Assembly: GCA_029964075.1 (NCBI GenBank)
Contig: CM057144.1
Location: 11,183,281 to 11,247,280, forward strand
Direction: 5' to 3'
DNA length: 64,000 bases
Origin: Patiria pectinifera
Lineage: Eukaryota; Echinodermata; Asteroidea; Valvatida; Asterinidae
Positions 23,801 through 33,789 of the stretch are shown piece after piece. Each line of letters starts with the position of its first letter. The first letter of the stretch is position 1. A model generated the notes under the pieces. The model did not search any database and was not told the origin of the DNA. It worked only from the letters and a program-made list of their open reading frames with translations. The position numbers and the translations under genes were made by a program.

Positions 23801-24583
23801 GTCCACCGGCGCAGCACTGGCAGCGTGGGTACGGCCAGTCAGCCCAGCCTGCGCCTCAGCTTGCACCGGTGCGGAGAGTGCCCATACGCCACCAAGCGCC
23901 GCACCAACCTGGAGCGGCACCGGCAGGCCATGCACAGCCGGGATAAGCAACTGGAGTGCTGCGGGAGCCTCTTCAGCAGCAAGTCCGAGCTGCGGCGCCA
24001 CGTCCGGCACCAGCACGAGAGCGGGTACGGCTGCCTGCAGTGCGGACGCCTCTTCTGCCGCAAGGCGCTGCTCAAGCGCCACATGAGCGTCCACAACGGA
24101 GTCAAAGAATTCGCCTGCCGCATCTGCAGCTACGCCAGCAGCCACAAGAGCAACCTGGAGCGCCACCAACGCGTGCACGGCAAGCAAAAGCCGGAGCCCA
24201 CCAGAAGCCGGACCAAGGAGGCCGCCATCTTGAAGGCTCGACAAGTGGTCCGTGACTACGTCCGGGATCGCGAAGTGGACAAGATCATGACGCATTTGAA
24301 TTCCTTATATCACAAGATGGCCGACGGGGGCACCGCGGAGAAGCAACTGAAGCACACCTCTCCTTCAGCAAGTTTTACTCCTCTGGGCCCGAAACGCATG
24401 TTCGCAAACCCCTACAAATGCCTTCTGTGCAATCTGAGGTATCAGAGCCAAGAGTCTCTCAAGAAACACGAGAGGGAGCTCCACCCAGACCTTGAAGTCC
24501 AGGCTTTCCTGTCTCTACCCATGAAGCAGGTGTTGCACCTCATGCGTCTGGCCGGGGTGAGAGTCGCAGTGGCATCACAGTAA
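20843..24583 (+). CDS. C2H2 zinc-finger protein, complete gene (first copy)
   Basis: Two coding exons: 20843-20879 (ATG in the good context CACCATGG, donor CCCAG|GTAAGA, phase 1) and 23673-24583 (acceptor CCCTCAG|ACTTTT), giving 315 aa. Fingers: residues 79-100 (C-x2-C...H-x4-H), 107-127 (degenerate, CC with no spacer), 133-153, 161-181 (both canonical) and 262-283 (canonical). A charged, helix-prone linker (181-261) separates the first four from the last. Likely a nuclear DNA-binding protein; family and targets not recognised. The exon is GC-rich (third positions mostly G/C), unlike its AT-rich surroundings, which supports real coding. A TTTTATTTCAG acceptor-like site ends at 20594, so an additional 5' untranslated exon is possible. 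The intron holds a CAGGGTG mariner-type MITE. Confidence 0.88.
21116..21622. mobile_element. CAGGGTG mariner-type foldback MITE, copy 2
   Basis: Same family as 6682-7181 (CAGGGTG...CACCCTG, TA flanks, GTCCACGGATCACA core) inside the zinc-finger intron. The flanks also share a longer direct repeat, TATAGTCTAGTCC, at 21098-21110 and from 21623. Confidence 0.9.
22270..22330. repeat. G homopolymer and CAGGGGCGGATCT-type fragment in zinc-finger intron
   Basis: CCAGGGGCGGATCTAAGAAT at 22160 and a G tract ending GGGATCCGCGCC at 22300-22322 look like the two ends of a small GGGGCGGATC element. Copy B equivalent about 38946-39105. Confidence 0.6.
22505..22535. mobile_element. Solitary CAGGGTG MITE end
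   Basis: CTTTTTGACTCACCCTGTA matches the right end of the CAGGGTG family but no matching left half is visible nearby; likely a remnant. Equivalent at about 39300-39318 in copy B. Confidence 0.55.
23673..24583 (+). CDS. Zinc-finger gene, coding exon 2 (all fingers)
   Basis: A 911-nt terminal exon, open from the acceptor to the stop TAA at 24583. An acidic/serine segment (SYVEEESLSPIK) precedes the fingers. Long antisense and alternative-frame open stretches here are produced by the high GC content and are not genes. Confidence 0.9.
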
Positions 24584-25189
24584 AAGTTTCCTGACTGAAA
24601 CACTGCATGGTTAATTAACAAACCATTGCCCTAGTTCAGTAATACCGACTCAGGCTTGATCTCGATCGACTCGTTATTCTATTGCCACCGTATACATAAC
24701 ACTTTACCTTTAACAGCCATGACTGAACGCAGTCGACGCTGATTTAAAAATGGTTTCAAAATCTGCTCATTGGTCACCAATTGCTCTTTTTTGACCGAGT
24801 TTACCAATGAATCTATCCCGAATATTAAGGTGACTTTTTGCCCGCCTATCAGATTATTTAATGCTATCCGCCGTTTGTGAGTGACTGACCTTTTTTAAAA
24901 CTTTGAAAAATTATAAATAGGCCAATGGGATCTCTCGCTAGTAAAACGCGAGTAAGGTATTATTTTGTATAATTTGATAAAAAACCCACTAATATTCTAC
25001 TTTATAACTATGGTAAATATAATGTGTGTGGTAATTTATTCAATCGTTCAACAATATTGACAACAGGTGCAGATTTTTTTCATATTCTTTGGTGAAGTTT
25101 TAACTTGTATAAAAATCTTTCTCATTTTTCTATCGGCAAAATATAAAGGACAATTCAGTTAATTTTAAATTACAGAACATGTAATACTG

Positions 25190-25375
25190 AAACTTTTGAA
25201 CTGTATTTTTGCATATGATTTACAGTAGGCCGATGTAGCGTGAATTGAGGTCCGGACTCATTATTGCGCATGCCTAAGCGAAGATAGTGAGGTGAGCGGT
25301 CACGTGAGAGGGTATAACCAATAAAAGGGTAAAGGAGTCCGATTTTCATAGGAGTGTGATTTTCATATGACACCG
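25190..25375. repeat. Fragment related to the 7651-9110 repeat family
   Basis: Contains GCGCATGCCTAAGCGAAGAT, CCAATAAAAGGGTA, AGTCCGATTTTCATA, an inverted relative of the central unit of the compound foldback repeat. Also present at 41960-42145. Confidence 0.6.
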
Positions 25376-25439
25376 CTCCCTTCCAGAATAGTAGGTCTAC
25401 AACTTTGTTCGATGAAAGTTACATTCTAATTCGGTTAAA

Positions 25440-25573
25440 CATACAGCTTGAACAGGGCGCCCTCATTTTAATTTTAATTCAGTGACAACGAAAGTGCAAA
25501 ATGTCTACTCATGAATATCAGAGAGGAACAGAGACCTGCCCACAAAAGAGGGCGCTCTCAGCAAGCTGTATAT
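25440..25573. repeat. Small palindromic element downstream of the dehydrogenase gene
   Basis: ATACAGCTTG...AGGGCGCCCTC on the left mirrors GAGGGCGCTCTC...CAAGCTGTAT on the right, about 130 bp, ending 33 bp beyond the dehydrogenase stop codon. Copy B equivalent is about 42209-42342. Confidence 0.6.
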
Positions 25574-25605
25574 TGCTTGATCGACCTTAATACTGATATG
25601 ACCGT

Positions 25606-26650
25606 CTAGTCGTGTTTCTCCCTCAGTGCTGCCGGTTTAGGGAATGGTTCATCCAGCTTGTAAAGGGTCCAATCAGTCATCCAGGACGGCAGCAGGCTAA
25701 ACTTGAACTTCGAGTAGTAAGTGGACAACTCCCCAATCAGGTATCGGTGCTTCGGTCTACCCGAGGCCACCGCATCCAACATGGCGTCCAAGACGGGCGT
25801 CAGGTCGTCCCAGCATGCCTCGCGCGCCTGGTGGAGACGCTGCACGTGACCGTCGAAGTATTCCCGCCCGTAGTCTCTGCGCAGGTCGTCGCGCATGCCG
25901 TCCCAGAGCGGCTCGGAGACAGCAAGGGTCGACTCGCGGGAGTGCAGGGCGATGCCGGTTAGCTTACCATATTCACCGGGTTCTACCAAGACAACCTGAA
26001 ATTTGAAGGCACAATATAAACCCTATAAATTATATCAAAAATAATACCAAAAAAACTTATACAAAAAATGCACGTTATGCACACTGTCTGTTGTATTGGA
26101 TTACTGGTTTAATATGCAATATTTTCAAAATGTTGCATTAGCAAAAAGAAGGATTGTGATGTACATGCGAACGGTCTCCCCCTAAAGAAGAAATAGCCGT
26201 AACAAGGGTGCATTAGTTAATATATTGTGAATGATTTTAGGATTTTATTGGCGCTCCCCATTGAAAATATGGCATGAACCCCCCCCCCCCTATCTATTGT
26301 TTTTCGGAGGCCTAAGTGTCTGGAAAAAATAACCGGTCAACATTTCAGCACGCCTCCCTGAAAAAAAATTCTGGATCCACCGTGCTAGCCCCCCAAAAAT
26401 ATTGGTTCTAGAACCGCGCCTGCGTCAGAGGAAGTATTTATGCGATGCCTAACTTATGGACGTCCATTTTTGATCACTCTCAATTATTTTCTATTGAGTG
26501 CGCCCTGGGTACGCACCTTGACTCCCCACGGGTTCATCTCAAAACGCAGCGCATCGGAGAACGATTCGACTGCGTATTTCGTCATGAAATAGCTGGAGAT
26601 GTAAGGTATGGTCCACAGTCCGCCAATGCTGCCGACGTTCACGATACGAC
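25606..26650 (-). CDS. BDH1-like: BDH1-like short-chain dehydrogenase, 3' exons only (first copy)
   Basis: Exon 4 (26517-26650, acceptor CTCAG|GTCGTA, donor TCAAG|GTGCGT) carries the catalytic core GRIVNVGSIGG...YISSYFMTKYAVE with the serine and the YxxxK pair of short-chain dehydrogenases. Exon 5 (25606-25995) starts VVLVEPGEYGKL and runs to the stop. The N-terminal exons with the NAD(P)-binding motif are absent because this contig ends at the gap; the complete gene is in the second copy (42375-49858). Amino-acid sequence is the same as in the second copy over these exons as far as I compared. Confidence 0.85.
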
Positions 26651-27360
26651 CTGAGAATTTCAAAGAAAGTCAAGCAGCTTTAGAATATAAATCAATGATT
26701 CATATAGACCTTCAGGATTTTGGCCCCGCCCACCTTTGGTCTCTGTACCACGCTACTGTGGGTCACTTGACCAAAGTTCGTGACCTAATTGGTCAATGCG
26801 TACTGTTTGATTGACAGGCAATAAGGATCTTTACAGAGCGACACCAAGAGCTAGTCTGGCGAGAAAACTTTTCACGATAGATTTTGGAGAGAAGTCTGTG
26901 AGTTCATAGACGAAGATGTGCGATTTTCATCCACTGCTTTTTCCCCCGATGCGACGCAAGCTATTTCCGATTTAATAGGCCTTTTGCTCGGTCGAGCAGC
27001 TTAGGCGTATCGGCCAGAAATTTTATAACTCAAGTCTCAATGACACAAGAGGACCTCAGCAACCTCGTCCCCAGGGTGTCGAACAGTACGCGCCCATCAC
27101 CACCTGCTCTCTCACCCTGGTGTTGGATCATTTGCCTGTGCAAGATTTTTTTTAACACGTATGCAAATGAGGAATAGTCTGGTGCCTGGATATGAATTAC
27201 ACATTAGCGTTTGTTTTGTATGCGGTGTCTGTGGTAAAAACAGAGTCAATTCGTCGCAGCGCGAGCACAGCGTGAGTTACAACAACACGATTTAAAAAAA
27301 AAATTAAACTGTTACGATCTTCTCAAGACAACATGCAGTATCACATTTCATATTAATATG

Positions 27361-28500
27361 TACGGAAGCGTAGAAGGGCCAAAAGAAATTAAGAAAAATT
27401 TAGTTCCTATCTCGCCGCGGCGAGTTACTATCTCGCCGCGGCGAGTTACTATCTCGCCGCGGCGAATTACGATATCGCCGCGGCGAATCACGATATCGCG
27501 AAATGAATTACTATCTCGCCGCGGCGAATTACGATATCGCGAAATGAATTACTATCTCGCCGCGGCGAGTTACTATCTCGCCGCGGCGAGTTACTATCTC
27601 GCCGCGGCGAGATAATAACTCGCCGCGGCGAGACAGTAACTCGCCGCGGCGACTTACTGTTTTGCATCGGCGAACGTCAGGCACGACGAATAGCGATACT
27701 CTTTGGGTCCTATGGAACGCCAAAGAGGCATTTAATGTGATCATCAAATCGGTGATGCACTTTATCGATAGGCAGTGGAGTTTTGCAATCGGTGATTGAC
27801 TGTCACAATCGGTGATGGATTTTCGCGAGAAGTGATGGATTTATGCAATCTGTGATCAACATCTGGCAAAACTAACAACCTAATCACCCACACAGGGCTG
27901 GGTTCTAATTTCTTTAGTTAGTACGTCCGATGAATGAAATAATATATGTAATAATAAAGTTGTCCTTTCTTTTTTTGTTAAGAATAAATTAAGAAAGAAA
28001 ACAAAGTTCAATAGGCGGCAACAGGTGATTTATCCACTTTGAATGCCAGATCCATTAGCGTACGGGATGAGGATGACCCTGTCAACTATTCAACAATATA
28101 ATTGCATCTCTCAGAGGGCGGGGAAAGTAATTACTGTAATGTACCGTCTTTCGATCGTTACGACCGATTTGAATGAAATAGCTCAAATTACCGTTACACA
28201 GACATTTGGATGCTCGCGGGTTAACTCTTTAAACATCATTTACTCCCGTTTTGAAGGCCGTATCTCAGAGATCATGATCCTACTATGTACTAAAAAATCG
28301 TTTTGATATGTTCAGTATGTTTCATTACAATTTGAAAAATAGGCTTTGAGTTCGTCATTTTTCAATACTTTCAAGCGTCACGAATATTAATAAGCTCTAT
28401 CTATATGGAATGCAGTTACAAAGTTTACGATTCCCCCCTTCACGAGTTCTCCACCCAAAAATATGTTAACCTTTTTGGTTGTTTTCGATTGGTCTATACC
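27361..28500. mobile_element. CG-rich foldback element, left part, cut by the gap
   Basis: Starts TACGGAAGCGTAGAAGGGCC, then an array of 18-bp units (TATCTCGCCGCGGCGAGT) to about 27655, a block of AATCGGTGAT-type repeats (27740-27860) and unique DNA up to the gap. Same site and flank (AATATG) as 44118 in copy B. Confidence 0.9.
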
Positions 28501-29000
28501 NNNNNNNNNNNNNNNNNNNNNNNNNNNNNNNNNNNNNNNNNNNNNNNNNNNNNNNNNNNNNNNNNNNNNNNNNNNNNNNNNNNNNNNNNNNNNNNNNNNN
28601 NNNNNNNNNNNNNNNNNNNNNNNNNNNNNNNNNNNNNNNNNNNNNNNNNNNNNNNNNNNNNNNNNNNNNNNNNNNNNNNNNNNNNNNNNNNNNNNNNNNN
28701 NNNNNNNNNNNNNNNNNNNNNNNNNNNNNNNNNNNNNNNNNNNNNNNNNNNNNNNNNNNNNNNNNNNNNNNNNNNNNNNNNNNNNNNNNNNNNNNNNNNN
28801 NNNNNNNNNNNNNNNNNNNNNNNNNNNNNNNNNNNNNNNNNNNNNNNNNNNNNNNNNNNNNNNNNNNNNNNNNNNNNNNNNNNNNNNNNNNNNNNNNNNN
28901 NNNNNNNNNNNNNNNNNNNNNNNNNNNNNNNNNNNNNNNNNNNNNNNNNNNNNNNNNNNNNNNNNNNNNNNNNNNNNNNNNNNNNNNNNNNNNNNNNNNN
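28501..29000. other. Assembly gap (500 N)
   Basis: Exactly 500 unknown bases, a round number that usually means a scaffold gap of unknown size. The left contig ends inside the CG-rich foldback element; the right contig begins inside a CAGGGTG MITE. Any open frame drawn across it is meaningless. Confidence 0.99.
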
Positions 29001-29345
29001 AGAATTTTAAACAAAACCAAAGTTTTAAAGTTCTGTCCACGGATCACACGAAGGTGTGCATTCTTTCAGCAAAACGAAAACAATTCACACACATCCCTAT
29101 GTGATTTGTTTTCGTTTTGCTTAAAGAACACTGACCTTTTTTGTGATCCGTGGACAGAACTTTAAAACAGTGGTTGTGTATAAAAGTCTGTAACTTAAAA
29201 AGTACATGAGCGATTTGAACAATTTTTGTACTAAAGACAGCTGAAATTGGGCTTTCATATCCTAGATTTTGAAAGCGCTACATGCAGAACTTCACTGAAA
29301 CAATGGTCCCAACATTTGGGTTTCAGGTTTTTTTTACTCACCCTG
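29001..29345. mobile_element. CAGGGTG MITE, truncated by the gap (copy B of 6682-7181)
   Basis: Right two-thirds of the MITE; the contig starts within it at the base equivalent to 6838. Confidence 0.9.
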
Positions 29346-29424
29346 TATGGAAAGCAAGTTACACTCCCAGGGGGTACTACCGCAGCTGATAGAAGCAGAC
29401 CCTGGGAACAAGGCTGGTACCCAC

Positions 29425-32400
29425 CTGTACTGTCGAAGTTCAGAGTAGTCTAGCCGCTCCTCGTACTTCGTTTTCCGCGTGTACAAGGCACTGACTGGTA
29501 CCCATGCTCCGGACACCGACAACTTGTACCAAGTCAGTTGCACGTCCTTGCTGAAATCACCGGCAAAGAAGATGCAGAAAAATTCTGCTGCGTCTCCGAT
29601 GTTTGCCGTCTGGTTGGCGCAACTGTCTGCAGACAATGGATAGGGTTCTTTGTCCCACGGTTCCTCTGATAGGAATAGTTCAAGATTTTGAAAGTGAGAT
29701 TTATGACACCAACATCAATGCATCCCTGCTCTCTTCTGTATAGTAAATTACTCAAATTGAAGGGCCCATGCCATAGGCTATTTATGCAATCCTTTAAATG
29801 CACCTTTATATCCCATTCATAAATACCTCAGACAAATTAGCTATTCCTATTGGTCGAGAGCCCGTCACGTGGCCGGTCTTAAACGGATGATAAAGACATG
29901 GCTAGCTGGTCTTAAACACTTTTCCAGTGTCACAATAAAATGTGGACTCCTAAAAATCCAGTGCCTCTTACCGTTTCATTGGTTGAATGTTCACATTCCT
30001 CACGTAGGCATGCGCAACACTACCAGCGAGTCAGAATTTTTAAGTTCTAAATTCAAAACGCAACGCCCCAGGTGCGTTCTGCGCGACATCGCGCAGAACA
30101 TGCTACGCGCGCGTCAATATCCATAAAAGGGTTGTTTACATCTTACTCGCCAGCATTATTTTGCTAGAGGGATGTTTCAAAAAGCATGAAGTGAACTTGT
30201 TGAACAAAATCAGGATTTTTTTGAAAGAATTATTTGATATTTTTTACCTAAAAGGTATTTATGAATGGGAATAAATATGTGCTCGGTCGGTATTTAACCT
30301 CCGGAGCACACATTTTATTCCCTTATCAATAAATACCTACTAAGATGGTTTACCTATTCATATTTGGAGAGAGATTGTCACGGTTGTGGTTTGAAACAGT
30401 TGATAAAACACCAGCTGGCTAGTTTTAAACACTCTTCCAGTGTCACATGAAATCTGGACTTGTATGAAATCTGGCCCCTTTAGTCTACCCTTTTATTGGT
30501 TGAATGCCCACAATCTTTACTTAGGCATGCGCGATACTACCAATGAGTCTGTATTTCATAGAGTCCTAAATTCACATTACACCAGCACTGCTGTGTTCTG
30601 CGCCACATAGCGCTGCACAAGCCACGCACGCTCCCATCTCCATACAAGGACTACTCACGAGAGGCACTTACCATAACATAGCCAGAGGGGTGTTTAATAA
30701 AGGGAATATATGTGTGCTCCGGAGGTTTTTATCACTCTGTTTAAGACCGCTTAGAGTCTGGGTGCTGATAATTATCTGACGAGGGTAGCACATATTTATT
30801 CCCATTCATAAATACCTTTTTGGCAAAAAAAAATCAAATAATTCGTTCAAAAATCCCGATTTTGTTCAACAAGTTCACTTCATGCTTTTTAAAACATCCC
30901 TCTAGCAAAATAATGGAGTGTTCAGCTGGTGAGTAAGATGTAAACAACCCTTTTATGGAGATTGACGCGCGCGTAGCATGTTCTGCGCGATGTTGCGCAG
31001 AACGCACCTGGGGCGTTGCGCTTTGAATTTAGAACTATTAAATGCTGACTCGCTGGTAGTGTTGAGCATGCCTACGTGAGGATTGTGAACGTTCTTATTC
31101 CTCCGTGGTTCAACCAATGAAACGGTAAGAGGCACTGGATTTTTAGGTGTCCACATTTTATTGTGACACTGGAAAAGTGTTTAAGACCAGCTAGCCATGT
31201 CTTTATCATCCGTTTAAGACCGGCCACGTGACGGGCTCTTGGCCAATAGGAATAGCTAAACTGTCTGAGGTATTTATGAATATTAATTATAAGTATTTTT
31301 CCACATACCCCTAACAATCAGCTGAGTTGTGCGCCTGACGGTGTCCGTTTCATTTGTCACCACACACGTGTAGTTGCCTGCTCGACTGTAGTAGGCTTCT
31401 TGAATCTCCAGTGTCTGGTTGTTGTGACTCAGCCCAACTTTATTTTGCATTTCAAACGGCGCGCCATCTTTAAACCACCGGATTCTGCAATAGTTCTGGG
31501 CCGAGCAGTCGAGGGCGACATAATACAGAAAAGTGACAGTGACGACAGAGGTTTGCTGAGGTGAAGTGAAGCCGAATGGTAGACCTTGGGAAAACAATGA
31601 TTGAAAAAGTCATGAGGGTGACCAGACAGGGCTCTGGAGTGCTCTGAAACGTGCCAAATTAAATCAGGCCAACTTTACTCACTCTTTAGCCAGCAAATTT
31701 CTCCAAAAATTCCACTGGGGCAAAGAAAAGGTCCTCAGTATTTCACCAACCAAGTTTGCAGACTCAACTCAATTTTTAAAGGAGACATTTCTTTAATATT
31801 TTGCACACGAGAGGGAAGTCAAGTGATTTCAAAATGGGGCTAATTACTAGACTGGTACATATCCATCCATGATCCAACTATTTGAAAAGACTGACCTCTT
31901 CATTCAGTGTCAATAGTCTGGTGGCTTGACTATGGAGAAATGTGTAGTAAATTGAGACTAGTTCCTGCTTCATGCCACATGTTTCTTTAATTCTTTTAGC
32001 AGGGTTGATTGATGCAGTACTGAAGTGGTGTTGGACTGGTTGTTTCTGGAGCCAGTCTATTTTCTTGTTTTGCATGTTTTCAATACTTTAAGTTTTGGGA
32101 CTCTCATATGTATACAGTATTGAGAGTTCCAAATTTTCGGACTAGAGGGTGACTTATCCTTAAACATGAGAAACAAGCAATACCGACTAATGATCTAAAA
32201 CTTTTGTTTTACTCCAAACTTAAAGTTACCCTTTGGGCCCAATTTCATAAAGATGCAATTAAAAGCTAAAAGTTCTGCCTAGAATATTTATGAGATTAGC
32301 AAAAATACCAGCCACCAGCCACAGGCCATGCGCATCACATGACAATTTAGTTGGTAGGCCTAACCTGTTTTTGTTTCGTTAAGCAAATGTTTCCCGTGCT

Positions 32401-32603
32401 TAGCACAGGACCTCACCTTCTTGGACATTGTAGAGTTTGCAATCTGGCTGGTCCAACGTCACTTCAATGTCAGGAATCGCCGTCGTCGCTGTCGCCCCGT
32501 TAGTTTGAGCATCGTTGCACTTGTTGTTGGCACTGATGCTGCCAATTACCATGGCAACCATCAGACTGAAAAGGGCCGCTCTGTACATTCCGTGCTGCTT
32601 CAT
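29425..32603 (-). CDS. IL-1R-like receptor, 5' exons only (second copy)
   Basis: Exons equivalent to exons 1-3 of the complete gene are at 32417-32603, 31309-31584 and 29425-29665. The membrane and TIR exons are missing because the contig begins at 29001, inside the MITE of the next intron. Differences from the first copy include H3Q and I8R in the signal peptide, A/T in the stalk, N-A-T versus N-E-T in Ig1 (both leave the local frame intact, but the second abolishes no reading frame) and T/S in Ig2. No stop or frameshift is seen. I read it as the other allele rather than a truncated paralogue. Confidence 0.8.
29815..31281. mobile_element. Compound foldback repeat (copy B of 7651-9110)
   Basis: Same structure and insertion site as in copy A, with scattered substitutions and a restored GTGTCA block that copy A has lost in the left arm. 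Confidence 0.85.
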
Positions 32604-32720
32604 AAAAAAAAACGAAATTATCTTAATTATGCCATTTAGCCTTATCGCTCTGGTTGCGCGAGCTACGATGCGACGGCTGTTTCATGTATAGCAGGTTCAC
32701 CCAGACAGTATGGGCCGTAC

Positions 32721-33164
32721 TAGCCCCATAAATGTGGCCTATTTACTGGACTGCCTCCGTAAACATAGGCCACACATCCACATGTACAAAAACATGTCGC
32801 ACTTTGCCAAATTTTGATTTTCACATTTAGGCTTAGTTTGTAGGATTTTGTTGCTTTAGAAGCATACTCACCCTCTTTATAATATAGGCTAGTCAAAAAG
32901 TGCTGCCTTTTTCAGATGTCTAATTTTTGTGAAATTTCATGTTGAAATTTTGATACGCAAACGTGTAAAAATGAATCTGGAAATTTCACGAAAAATATAC
33001 ATCTGAAAAAGGCAGCACTTTCTGATTAGCCTATAAAGAGGGTGAGTATGCTTCTAAAGCAAAAAAACCTACAAACTACTCCTAAATGCGAAAATCAAAA
33101 TTTGGCAAAGTGCGACACGCTTTTGTACATGTGGATGTGTGGCCTGGCCACATTTATGGGGCTA
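32721..33164. mobile_element. TAGCCCC foldback MITE (copy B of 10550-10995)
   Basis: Same site; the right 9-bp duplication has one change (GGGCCTTAC) relative to the left (GGGCCGTAC). Confidence 0.9.
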
Positions 33165-33698
33165 GGGCCTTACGAGAGCTACATGGTAATATCGGTTGAG
33201 AGGTTGTAGTACGTAAAACAGCTGACGCATCGCCCCTCGCGCAGCCGGCCGGAGTGACAAGATCGATTTGCATACTACGACATCACAGCCTAGGGCCCGG
33301 GGTCATGCTTCTTATGGCTGCCATCGACGGACATTGTACTCCAAAAAGATGCCTAAATTTCTCAAAAAAATTGGAGCTATGATTACCTTATCATAACCCA
33401 GAGAGCAAAAGCTGAGACATCTTACAATACAACTGTTACTGTATGTAGTGGCTGTGTGGCGAAAGGTACACTGCATTACCGTCACCACACATGACATACA
33501 TGACATAGTCAATCTAAAGTCACGCTGTCCATGATAAAGGAAGGAAAAGACGTCGTGAAAACCTTTTTAATTTTAAATGAAAAAACTACGTTTAAATCAA
33601 ACCTGTGACAAACCTTACAAATTCACTGAAGCTTTGAAAGGCATTCCTGCAATTCTCAGTGATGATTGACTTGCAATTGTGAGTGACTAGTGATTGTG

Positions 33699-33789
33699 TA
33701 GCTCTACTGAGTGGAGCGTTGAATTACGGGTACCCCTCCATATGGTATGGAGGGGTACCCGTAATTCAACGCTCCACTCAGTAGAGCTA
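33699..33789. mobile_element. 91-bp perfect hairpin element, present only in copy B
   Basis: Two 44-bp perfectly complementary arms, TAGCTCTACTGAGTGGAG... and its complement, separated by TGG. Flanked by 9-bp direct repeats GTGATTGTG (33690-33698, 33790-33798). Copy A has one GTGATTGTG (about 11466-11474). Confidence 0.95.

Larger units (their letters stand above)
6838..28500. repeat. Large duplicated segment, copy A
   Basis: Collinear with 29001-45250. Receptor exons are offset by 22164-22171; zinc-finger and dehydrogenase exons by 16756-16777; the change in offset is the 5-kb insertion (11820-16877) plus a 469-bp MITE present only here. Substitutions and small indels are scattered throughout. 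Confidence 0.97.

Noticed and set aside
23669-24295. Long minus-strand open frame opposite the zinc-finger exon (and 40437-41063)
   Set aside because: Antisense shadow of a GC-rich coding exon; leucine/alanine/valine-rich translation with no domain.
28387-29165. Open frames of about 190-230 codons crossing the gap
   Set aside because: They consist of unknown bases joined by chance; no coding evidence on either side.
29425-32603. Second receptor copy as a soluble decoy lacking the TIR domain
   Set aside because: The missing exons coincide with the contig start at the gap, so absence cannot be taken as biological truncation.
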